Part shown: positions 1 through 5,444 of the stretch, piece by piece
Position numbering within the stretch: the stretch's first letter is position 1
Layout of the letters: each line of letters opens with the position of its first letter
Source of the DNA: Oscillospiraceae bacterium
Lineage (GTDB): Bacteria > Bacillota > Clostridia > Oscillospirales > Oscillospiraceae
Reading direction: 5' to 3'
NCBI GenBank assembly: GCA_017557265.1
Contig: JAFZAM010000094.1
Location: forward strand, 1 to 11,450
Length of the DNA stretch: 11,450 nucleotides
Position numbers and translations under genes: made by a program
The notes under the pieces: model-generated
The model's input: the letters and a program-made list of their open reading frames with translations, nothing else
Database searches by the model: none
Told to the model about the DNA's origin: nothing

Positions 1-1
1 C

Positions 2-643
2 CGCCTCGGCAGCGCGGGCTCCTTCCCGCGGCCGCTGAGCGCCGCGGAGGAGAGGGAGTGCCTCGAGCGCGCCGCTCAAGGCGACGAGGCCGCGCGCAAC
101 AGGCTCATCGAGCACAATCTCCGCCTCGTCGCGCACATCATCAAGAAGTACTATACCGCCGCCTGCGATCAGGACGACCTCATCTCCATCGGGACGATAG
201 GCCTCATCAAGGGCGTCTCGAGCTTCAACGCCGGCAAGGGCGTGCGCCTCGCGACGTACGCAAGCCGCTGCATCGAAAACGAGATACTCATGTACTTCCG
301 CCGTCAGCGGAAAACTGCGGGCGACCTGCCGCTCTCAGAGACGCTCGACACCGAGGAGGACAGCGGCAGCCTCTCGCTGATGGACGTCGTATGCGTCGAG
401 GACGACATGTTCGAGACGCTCGACCTGAAGGAAAACTGCCGCCGCCTGCGCGCCGTCATGGCGGAGTCGCTCACGGACCGCGAAAACGAGATCGTGACGC
501 TTCGCTACGGCCTCGGCGGGGCGCAGCCGATGACCCAGAGGGAGACCGCGAAGCTCTGCGGCATTTCGCGCAGCTATGTCTCCCGAATAGAAAAGCGGGC
601 GCTGGAGAAGCTCCGCGAGGCGCTCGAGGGCGAAAAGAAATGA
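2..643 (+). CDS. sigK: RNA polymerase sporulation sigma factor SigK (5' end outside window)
   Basis: The frame is open from the first bases and gives 213 residues ending in TGA. It is a sigma-70 family factor directing RNA polymerase to late mother-cell sporulation promoters. Visible blocks in order: FPRPLS near residue 8, the region 1.2/2 segment LIEHNLRLVAHI (35-46), the core-binding segment DLISIGTIGLIKG, the region 2.3/2.4 segment LATYASRCIENEILMYFRR, and the region 4 helix-turn-helix GISRSYVSRIEKRAL near the C-terminus. HNLRLVAHI and ISRSYVSRIEKRAL fit SigK better than SigE, which usually has NLRLVVYI and ISQSYISRLEKR. B. subtilis SigK is about 241 residues, so roughly 20-30 N-terminal residues, including any pro-sequence, lie outside. 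No recombinase element interrupts the visible part. The gene converges on gdhA. An alternative is SigE or another sporulation paralogue, which I think less likely. Confidence 0.88.
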   Translation, partial: RLGSAGSFPRPLSAAEERECLERAAQGDEAARNRLIEHNLRLVAHIIKKYYTAACDQDDLISIGTIGLIKGVSSFNAGKGVRLATYASRCIENEILMYFRRQRKTAGDLPLSETLDTEEDSGSLSLMDVVCVEDDMFETLDLKENCRRLRAVMAESLTDRENEIVTLRYGLGGAQPMTQRETAKLCGISRSYVSRIEKRALEKLREALEGEKK

Positions 644-644
644 A

Positions 645-672
645 AAGACCGGGTCCCGAAGGACCCGGTCTT
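645..672. terminator. Bidirectional hairpin terminator between sigK and gdhA
   Basis: A perfect 12-bp stem (645-656 with 661-672) closes on a CGAA tetraloop, starting two bases after the sigK stop. The run after the stem on the minus strand is T-rich (TTTTCATTTCTTTT), so it suits gdhA best. The plus-strand tail TTATTATG is weaker but usable for sigK. Confidence 0.88.
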
Positions 673-695
673 ATTATGCGGTTTTGCAGTATGCG

Positions 696-2045
696 TCAGA
701 TGAGGCCCTGCGCCATCATGGCGGCGGCGACCTTCTCGAAGCCGGCTATGTTCGCGCCGGCGGCGAGGTTGTAGCCGAGGCCGTTGCGCTCGGCGGCGGC
801 GACGGAGCTCTCGTAGATGTTCTTCATGATGCTCTTGAGCTTCGCGTCGACCTCCTCGGCCGTCCAGGAGAGACGCGCGGAGTTCTGGCACATCTCCAGA
901 CCGGAGACGGCGACGCCGCCGGCGTTGACCGCCTTGGAGGGGGCGAGGATGACGCCGCTGTCCATAAGGAGCTTCATGGCCTCGTTGGTGGTCGGCATGT
1001 TGGAGACTTCCATATAGTACTTGACGCCGTTGGCGATGATCTTCTTCGCGTCGTCGACGTCGACCTCGTTCTGGGTCGCGCAGGGCATGATGATGTCGGC
1101 CTTGACGCCCCACGGCTTCTCGCCGGGATGGAACTCGGCGCCGAACTTCGCGGCGTAGGCCTCCAGCGCGTCGGCGCGGCCGGACTCGCGCATCTCGAGC
1201 ATGAAGTCGAACTTCTCCTCGGTCGTGATGCCGGCGGGATCGTAGACGTAGCCCGCGCGGCCGGAGAGCGTGACGGCCTTGCCGCCGAGCTCGGCGATCT
1301 TCTTGACCGCGCCCCAGGAGACGTTGCCGTAGCCGGAGACGGCGACGGTCTTGCCCGCGACGGAGAGCCCGTCGTGCTTGAGGGCCTCGACGAGGTAGTA
1401 GACGGCGCCGTAGCCCGTCGCCTCGGGACGGATGAGGGAGCCGCCGTAGGGAATGCCCTTGCCGGTGATGACGCCGTTGTTGAAGGTGCTGGTCAGGCGG
1501 CGGTACTGTCCGTAGAGGAAGCCGACCTCGCGGCCGCCGACGCCGATGTCGCCCGCAGGAACGTCCATGTCGGGCCCGACGTATTTATAAAGCTCGGTCA
1601 TGAAGGACTGGCAGAAGCGCATGATCTCCGCGTCGGACCTGCCCTTCGGATCGAAGTCGCTGCCGCCCTTCGCGCCGCCCATGGGGAGCGTCGTGAGGGA
1701 GTTTTTGAGGACCTGCTCGAAGCCGAGGAACTTGATCGTGCCGGTGGTGACGGCGGGGTGGAAGCGGAGGCCGCCCTTGTAGGGGCCTATGGCGCCGTTG
1801 AACTGTACGCGGAAGCCGCGGTTTATGTGGGGCTTTCCTTCGTCGTCGACCCAGGGCACGCGGAACTCGATAAGTCTGTCGGGCTCGACCATCCTCTCGA
1901 GGATGGCGTTCTCCTCATATTCCGGGTGCGCCTCGATGACGCTCTCCAGAGAATAGAGGACCTCCTCGACGGCCTGGATGAACTCGGGCATGGCCTTGTT
2001 GCGGGCCTTCACGGTCTCGAGGACTCTTTCGATATAAGCGTTCAT
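696..2045 (-). CDS. gdhA: Glutamate dehydrogenase (hexameric, small-subunit type)
   Basis: 449 residues, the usual length for the ~50 kDa bacterial hexameric enzymes, which interconvert 2-oxoglutarate plus ammonia and glutamate with NAD(P)H in the cytoplasm. The sequence is very like the Clostridium symbiosum enzyme as I remember it. Substrate-site motifs are NGAIGPYKGGLRF (83-95) and PMGGAKGGSDFDP (121-133) with catalytic Lys126; Asp166 lies in VPAGD. The Rossmann glycine motif is SGYGNVSWGA (237-246), and PCATQNEVD and SKAVNAGGV follow. I chose the ATG at 2043-2045 because the family starts MNAYxERV and AAAGGAAG lies 7 nt upstream. The longer in-frame start at 2120 falls at the predicted transcription start and has no family support. 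At the end of the second Rossmann strand the sequence is LSGRAGYVYD, where the NAD-specific C. symbiosum enzyme has LSGPDGYIYD. Loss of the acidic residue and gain of Arg suggest NADP preference (inference). The gene is monocistronic. Confidence 0.97.
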   Translation of the reverse strand: MNAYIERVLETVKARNKAMPEFIQAVEEVLYSLESVIEAHPEYEENAILERMVEPDRLIEFRVPWVDDEGKPHINRGFRVQFNGAIGPYKGGLRFHPAVTTGTIKFLGFEQVLKNSLTTLPMGGAKGGSDFDPKGRSDAEIMRFCQSFMTELYKYVGPDMDVPAGDIGVGGREVGFLYGQYRRLTSTFNNGVITGKGIPYGGSLIRPEATGYGAVYYLVEALKHDGLSVAGKTVAVSGYGNVSWGAVKKIAELGGKAVTLSGRAGYVYDPAGITTEEKFDFMLEMRESGRADALEAYAAKFGAEFHPGEKPWGVKADIIMPCATQNEVDVDDAKKIIANGVKYYMEVSNMPTTNEAMKLLMDSGVILAPSKAVNAGGVAVSGLEMCQNSARLSWTAEEVDAKLKSIMKNIYESSVAAAERNGLGYNLAAGANIAGFEKVAAAMMAQGLI

Positions 2046-2129
2046 GAATGAGCTTCCTTTCATAAAAAAGTCGCGGCCTGAAATGCGGCTTGATGAAACA
2101 GACGGCCGCTTAAATTTCAATGATAGCTT

Positions 2130-2158
2130 ATTTTAATTAGATAAATCGCAAAAGTCAA
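2130..2158 (-). promoter_or_regulatory. gdhA sigma-A promoter
   Basis: Read on the minus strand, TTGACT (2158-2153) is followed by exactly 17 bp and TAAAAT (2135-2130). Transcription should start near 2123, giving an untranslated leader of about 75 nt before the ATG at 2045. Confidence 0.8.
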
Positions 2159-2162
2159 GAAT

Positions 2163-2196
2163 AAAATGCAGTATCGGGGCGGCAAATCTGCATTTT
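2163..2196. promoter_or_regulatory. Inverted repeat upstream of the gdhA promoter (possible regulator site)
   Basis: AAAATGCAG (2163-2171) and CTGCATTTT (2188-2196) form a perfect 9-bp inverted repeat separated by 16 bp. Its centre lies about 56 bp upstream of the predicted gdhA start site, where activator sites often sit. It has no T-tract on the appropriate side, so a terminator is unlikely. A regulatory role is inference. Confidence 0.4.
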
Positions 2197-2240
2197 TGCG
2201 GGGGCTCCGCGGAAAAAACAGAAGTCGCTCAAAAAAGCTC

Positions 2241-2269
2241 TTGCATTTTGCGGATAACTGTGCTAATAT
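2241..2269 (+). promoter_or_regulatory. tRNA-Arg promoter
   Basis: TTGCAT (2241-2246), a 17-bp spacer and TAATAT (2264-2269). The start site would be near 2276, leaving a 5' leader of about 17 nt for RNase P to remove. It diverges from the gdhA promoter. Confidence 0.78.
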
Positions 2270-2292
2270 GCATAGGCTCGATGAGAGCGTAT

Positions 2293-2369
2293 GCGCCTGT
2301 AGCTCAGCTGGATAGAGTGACTGGCTACGAACCAGTAGGTCAGGGGTTCAAGTCCCTTCAGGCGTGCCA
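2293..2369 (+). tRNA. tRNA-Arg (anticodon ACG)
   Basis: 77 nt with encoded CCA. The acceptor strands are GCGCCTG and CAGGCGT, with a G-U wobble as the terminal 1-72 pair and discriminator G73. The D stem is GCTC/GAGT. The anticodon stem ACTGG/CCAGT encloses the loop CTACGAA, giving anticodon ACG. The T stem is AGGGG/CCCTT with loop TTCAAGT. A34 is expected to be deaminated to inosine by TadA so that CGU, CGC and CGA are read. This would be a heavily used tRNA here, because the neighbouring genes encode arginine mostly with CGC. It stands alone with its own promoter and terminator. Confidence 0.97.
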
Positions 2370-2371
2370 AG

Positions 2372-2404
2372 AAAAAACGACTTGTTTCGACAAGTCGTTT
2401 TTTT
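2372..2404 (+). terminator. Intrinsic terminator of tRNA-Arg
   Basis: A 14-bp stem (A6-CGACTTGT / ACAAGTCG-T6) is closed by a TTCG tetraloop at 2386-2389 and runs directly into T's, beginning two bases after the tRNA CCA end. Confidence 0.93.
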
Positions 2405-2411
2405 CTTTTCA

Positions 2412-2480
2412 CTGCGGCTTCGCCGCAGCGTGATCCGCTTCGCTCGATCTCACCGGGAGGGAAATCCCGTCCCCTCCCGG
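2412..2480. repeat. Cluster of GC-rich palindromes downstream of tRNA-Arg
   Basis: Three neighbouring inverted repeats lie in non-coding DNA. The first is CTGCGGC-TTC-GCCGCAG (2412-2428, perfect 7-bp stem). The second is imperfect and flanked by GATC on both sides (2432-2449). The third is CCGGGAGGG...CCCTCCCGG (2453-2461 with 2472-2480, perfect 9-bp stem, 10-nt loop). No coding frame or promoter explains them. Position right behind a tRNA terminator fits a dispersed intergenic palindromic element or an old integration scar, but neither can be shown from one copy. Confidence 0.45.
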
Positions 2481-2511
2481 ACCCACCCCATGCAAGCTTA
2501 AAAAGCCGAGA

Positions 2512-2540
2512 TTGATTTATCGCCGCGCATGTGGTAATCT
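2512..2540 (+). promoter_or_regulatory. Promoter of the zinc-ribbon membrane protein gene
   Basis: TTGATT (2512-2517), a 17-bp spacer and TAATCT (2535-2540), followed by AAAGGA at 2556-2561 and the ATG at 2572. This gives a leader of about 25 nt. Confidence 0.68.
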
Positions 2541-2571
2541 TTTCATAAGATCCTGAAAGGACGGAAAAACG

Positions 2572-3120
2572 ATGGGTTTTCTGACCAATGAGATAAAATG
2601 TCCGCGCTGCGGCGAGAGCATAAAGCGCAACAAATCCGTGACGGGGAAGCTGACGGGCGCGCCGTTTTCCCCGTGCCCGAACTGCGGCAGACTGTTCTAC
2701 GACGGATCTGTCGAGGAGCCCGCGATCGCGGCCTTCAAGGAGAAGGAAAAGAGCTTCAACTACGCCAAGCTCATCTACGCCGTCATCCCCACCGTCGGCG
2801 CGATCGTCTATCTGCGCGCGTATCTGCGCGGCGTCAATACGAGCGGGCTCATTCCCGGCATCATCTTCGCCGCGCTGGCTGTCTTCTTCATAGTGCTGCT
2901 CGTGCTCGAAGTCATAAAATACCTGCGCAGGAGCAGCGCCGAGAAGCGCATAATAGACCATTTCGAGGGCCGGAGCGGGACGCTCTCGAAGGACCTCGCC
3001 GAGTCGCTCGACCGCCTTTCCAGCAAGTCCTACGTCGAGGCGCTCGAGGCCTACGGGGCCGACGTGCCGGATTACTTCCGCAAGCGCGCCGAGAAGCTCG
3101 ACAAAGAAAAAACGGAATGA
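2572..3120 (+). CDS. Zinc-ribbon membrane protein of unknown function
   Basis: 182 residues; I do not recognise a named family. The N-terminus carries two Cys pairs, CPRC (10-13) and CPNC (35-38), separated by a basic, hydrophilic 21-residue loop, which is the arrangement of a zinc ribbon. Two hydrophobic segments follow (about 66-84 and 93-116) with a very short connecting turn. The Arg/Lys-rich flank KYLRRSSAEKR after the second segment argues for a hairpin with both ends in the cytoplasm. The C-terminal 60 residues are charged and probably helical. The start is supported by AAAGGA 10 nt upstream and by the promoter. The gene is monocistronic, between tRNA-Arg and a convergent helicase gene, so context gives no function. 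The cytoplasmic zinc ribbon tethered to the membrane could bind a protein or nucleic acid, but this is inference. Confidence 0.85.
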   Translation: MGFLTNEIKCPRCGESIKRNKSVTGKLTGAPFSPCPNCGRLFYDGSVEEPAIAAFKEKEKSFNYAKLIYAVIPTVGAIVYLRAYLRGVNTSGLIPGIIFAALAVFFIVLLVLEVIKYLRRSSAEKRIIDHFEGRSGTLSKDLAESLDRLSSKSYVEALEAYGADVPDYFRKRAEKLDKEKTE

Positions 3121-3122
3121 AA

Positions 3123-3150
3123 AAAGCCCTGCGGAGCTCCGCAGGGCTTT
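3123..3150. terminator. Bidirectional terminator between the zinc-ribbon gene and pcrA
   Basis: A perfect 28-bp palindrome with arms AAAGCCCTGCGGAG and CTCCGCAGGGCTTT (3123-3150). On the minus strand it is followed by TTTTTTCATT, a good terminator for the helicase gene. The plus-strand tail TTTGCTTATTG is weaker. It lies between the two convergent stop codons, which are about 30 bp apart. Confidence 0.88.
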
Positions 3151-3152
3151 GC

Positions 3153-5300
3153 TTATTGAATAACGTCCAGCGGGACCTTGAACGAGATGGCCCGCGGCGT
3201 CGGGAGCGAGTCGAACTTGACGACGTGAGCCTTTTTCGTCATGTCGACGCCGACGACCGTGCCCGGTCCGAGCACGGTATGCGAGACCCGCGTCCCCTCC
3301 CCGAAGGGCTCAAATTCGCTCTCGGGGAGATATTTTTCGCTGTGGTCTATGTATTCGCGCGCGTCCTTGATGAGGTCGTCGCGCGGCGGGGAGTCGTATT
3401 CGAGCAGGCGCGGGTCTATATCGAGCAGGAAGCGCGACGGGTAGCGCGGCGAGCCGTCGAGCCCGCGCCCCTCCGCCTCGGAGAGAAAGAGCCGCTTTTC
3501 CGCCCTCGTCATCGCGACGAAGGCGAGCCTGCGCTCCTCCTCCATGCCGGGGAGCGTCGCCGTCTTGCGGGAGGGGAAGACGCCCTCGTTCATGCCGCAG
3601 AGGAAGACGTACGGGAATTCAAGGCCCTTCGCCGCGTGGACGGTCATGAGCTTGACCTTGTCGGAGGCCTCCTCCGCGTCGGAGTTGGTAAAGAGCGCGA
3701 CGTGGGCCAGATAGTGCTCGGGCGAGGCCTCCTCGCCGCAGCTCGTCTCGTATTCGAAGATGGACTGCCTGAGCTCCGCGAGGTTGTCGAGCCGCTCCTG
3801 ACTGCCCTCCGTGCGGAGCATCTCCTCGTAGCGGCTGCGCTCGAGCACGTCGGAGAGAAACTCCGAGACGGGCCTCGCGCTCTGGTCGCCCGCGAAGGAC
3901 TCGACGAGCTTAATAAACGCCGCCGCCTTCGTGCCGCGGAATATCTCGTCGTCGAGCGTGGCGCGCAGCGCCTCGTAGAGCGAGCAGCCGTGCGTCTCGG
4001 CGTATTCCTCGAGGAACTTCATGCGACGCACGCCGACGTTTCGCTTCGGGACGTTCACGACGCGCCGGAACGAGAGGTCGTCCCGGTATACCATCATGCG
4101 CAGATAGCTCAGCGCGTCCTTTATCTCGGCGCGGCCGAAAAACGGCACGCCGCTGTATATCGTGTAGGGTATCTCGCGCCTGCGCAGGACGTCCTCGACC
4201 GGGCGCGTGACGTAGTGCGCGCGGTAGAGAACGGTCATGTCTTTGAACGGGACGCCCGCTTCGTGCAGCTCGTTCATCCTGTCCGCTATCCACTCTGCCT
4301 CCGCGTCGGCGTTCTTCGCGTGGTGGCAGAGGACGCTCCCGCCGTCGGGGAGGGTGGGGACGAGGTCCTTTTTGATGCGCGAGACGTTCTTGGCTATCAT
4401 CGAGTTCGCAGCGGCGATTATCTGCGGCGTGGAGCGGTAGTTTCGCATCATCATGATGGTCTTCACGTCGGGGAACTGCCTGTCGAAGTCGAGCAGGTAC
4501 TTGACGTTCGCCCCGCGCCACGTGTATATCGTCTGATCCGGGTCGCCGACGATGAAGAGGTTCTTGTGGTACGCGCAGAGGACCTCCATCAGCTGATACT
4601 GCGGCAGGTCGATGTCCTGAAACTCGTCTATCATGATGTATTCGAGCCGCTCCTGCCACTTAAGGCGCACGTCCTCGTTCTGCTCGAAGATGTAGAGCGT
4701 GAACTTGATGAGGTCGTTGTAGTCGAGCCCGAAGCACTTTTTCTCCTGCCAGAGATAGCCGTAGAAGATGACGTCCTGCGTCGAGACCGCGTGCATGTAT
4801 TTCTCGCGCAGCGCCTCCGGGGACATGTTTATCATGTCGAGGTAGTATTCCGGCTTTTTGAAGAGCTTCTGTATCTCTATCATGTCCCGCGCGGCGGAGA
4901 ACGTCATGTCGCGCAGCGTCAGCCCGCGCTCCTCGTAGATGATGCGGAGCATGTCGTCTATATCGGAATTGTCGAGGACGAGAAAGCTCTTCGGGTAGGA
5001 GACGGCGTGGCTGTCCTCCTGCAGGACGGAGACGCAGAAGCCGTGGAACGTGTTTATATAGCCCGTGTCGTTGTCCCCGGTGAGGTTGTGGATGCGCCGG
5101 CGCATCTCGTTGGAGGCCTTGTTGGTGAACGTCACGCAGAGAATATTTCCCGGCAGGATGCCGAGCTCGTTTACGAGATAGGCGAAGCGCTGCGAGAGCG
5201 CGCGCGTCTTGCCCGAGCCCGCGCCCGCGACGACGCGCACGAAGCCCTCCGTCGAGACGACGGCTTCGAGCTGTTCGGGATTGAGCTTTTCGTCGGGCAT
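3153..5300 (-). CDS. pcrA: UvrD/PcrA-like superfamily 1 ATP-dependent DNA helicase
   Basis: 715 residues, a normal length for PcrA/UvrD: 3'-5' single-strand translocases acting in nucleotide excision repair, replication restart and removal of RecA or stalled RNA polymerase. All SF1A motifs are present in order: Q motif LNPEQLEAV (6-14), Walker A GAGSGKT (26-32), Ia TFTNKASNEM (57-66), Walker B DEFQD (225-229), III GDPDQTIYTWRGA (252-264), IV RNYRS (286-290), V LMTVHAAKGLEF (551-562) and VI VAMTRAEKRL (595-604). A C-terminal Tudor-like segment (about 663-710, GTRVSHTVLGPGTVVGV) matches the RNA-polymerase-binding tail of PcrA/UvrD. After motif II it reads DEFQDID rather than the more common DEYQDTN, so it may be a UvrD/PcrA paralogue rather than the strict orthologue. 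The start is set by AAGGAGG 7 nt upstream. No ligA or pcrB neighbour is visible. It diverges from the flavoprotein gene. Confidence 0.92.
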   Translation of the reverse strand: MPDEKLNPEQLEAVVSTEGFVRVVAGAGSGKTRALSQRFAYLVNELGILPGNILCVTFTNKASNEMRRRIHNLTGDNDTGYINTFHGFCVSVLQEDSHAVSYPKSFLVLDNSDIDDMLRIIYEERGLTLRDMTFSAARDMIEIQKLFKKPEYYLDMINMSPEALREKYMHAVSTQDVIFYGYLWQEKKCFGLDYNDLIKFTLYIFEQNEDVRLKWQERLEYIMIDEFQDIDLPQYQLMEVLCAYHKNLFIVGDPDQTIYTWRGANVKYLLDFDRQFPDVKTIMMMRNYRSTPQIIAAANSMIAKNVSRIKKDLVPTLPDGGSVLCHHAKNADAEAEWIADRMNELHEAGVPFKDMTVLYRAHYVTRPVEDVLRRREIPYTIYSGVPFFGRAEIKDALSYLRMMVYRDDLSFRRVVNVPKRNVGVRRMKFLEEYAETHGCSLYEALRATLDDEIFRGTKAAAFIKLVESFAGDQSARPVSEFLSDVLERSRYEEMLRTEGSQERLDNLAELRQSIFEYETSCGEEASPEHYLAHVALFTNSDAEEASDKVKLMTVHAAKGLEFPYVFLCGMNEGVFPSRKTATLPGMEEERRLAFVAMTRAEKRLFLSEAEGRGLDGSPRYPSRFLLDIDPRLLEYDSPPRDDLIKDAREYIDHSEKYLPESEFEPFGEGTRVSHTVLGPGTVVGVDMTKKAHVVKFDSLPTPRAISFKVPLDVIQ

Positions 5301-5332
5301 GACCGTTCCTCCTTCCGGGCGGCTTTGAAAAT

Positions 5333-5361
5333 ATTATATATCTTTTGCCACGATCGCACAA
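5333..5361 (-). promoter_or_regulatory. pcrA promoter
   Basis: On the minus strand TTGTGC (5361-5356), a 17-bp spacer and a perfect TATAAT (5338-5333). The leader would be short, about 25-30 nt, and carries the strong AAGGAGG site at 5314-5308. Confidence 0.72.
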
Positions 5362-5367
5362 GAGAGA

Positions 5368-5396
5368 TTGCGCCGCGGCGCATAAGGGGTTATAAT
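5368..5396 (+). promoter_or_regulatory. Promoter of the flavoprotein gene
   Basis: TTGCGC (5368-5373), a 17-bp spacer and a perfect TATAAT (5391-5396), with a start site near 5403. A 14-bp palindrome TGCGCCGCGGCGCA (5369-5382) covers part of the -35 box and the spacer. The -35 box lies only 6 bp from that of the divergent pcrA promoter. Confidence 0.75.
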
Positions 5397-5407
5397 GATA
5401 AAAAAGG

Positions 5408-5434
5408 GCGGCGCGGGCCTCGCGCCGCGGAGGG
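5408..5434 (+). promoter_or_regulatory. 5' UTR hairpin abutting the ribosome binding site
   Basis: GCGGCGCG (5408-5415) pairs perfectly with CGCGCCGC (5421-5428) across a 5-nt loop. The 3' arm is immediately followed by GGAGGG (5429-5434), the ribosome binding site of the flavoprotein gene, 10 nt before its ATG. The stem would form at the very 5' end of the transcript and could affect translation or mRNA stability. A regulatory role is not shown. Confidence 0.45.
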
Positions 5435-5444
5435 AGAGAGCCGA

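Noticed and set aside
1..643. Interruption of sigK by a skin-like element
   Set aside because: The visible reading frame is continuous from region 1.2 to the stop with no break. An insertion further upstream cannot be excluded, but nothing here suggests it.
58..774. A 238-codon Arg-rich open frame over sigK and the terminator
   Set aside because: Low-complexity Arg/Pro/Gly translation of the sigK sequence in another frame, and it crosses the terminator hairpin. The frame at 2-643 gives a clean sigma factor.
684..2051. A 455-codon open frame on the plus strand across gdhA
   Set aside because: It is the antisense shadow of gdhA. It has an Ala/Leu/Asp/Val/Gly-dominated composition produced by GC-rich codons, no ribosome binding site and no recognisable domain, whereas the minus strand encodes an unmistakable GDH.
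2046..2120. A 25-residue N-terminal extension of gdhA from an upstream ATG at 2120
   Set aside because: That ATG sits at the predicted transcription start, lacks a ribosome binding site, and the extension has no counterpart in the family. MNAYIERV at 2045 does.
2248..2433. A 61-codon open frame through the tRNA-Arg gene
   Set aside because: It overlaps a perfect tRNA and its terminator. The apparent peptide is a read-through of the tRNA sequence.
2405..2520. Possible attachment site or integrated element next to tRNA-Arg
   Set aside because: There is no integrase gene, no duplicate of the tRNA 3' end in the window, and flanking genes are ordinary single-copy types. Only the palindromes remain, reported separately as unexplained.
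2598..5444. A very long plus-strand open frame running through the zinc-ribbon gene and antisense to pcrA into the flavoprotein gene
   Set aside because: Only its last 188 codons, from the ATG at 5445, are real. The rest is a +2 shadow of the zinc-ribbon gene and antisense of pcrA, rich in Arg, Val, Leu and Glu without domain features. The terminator at 3123-3150 and the promoter at 5368-5396 also separate the pieces.
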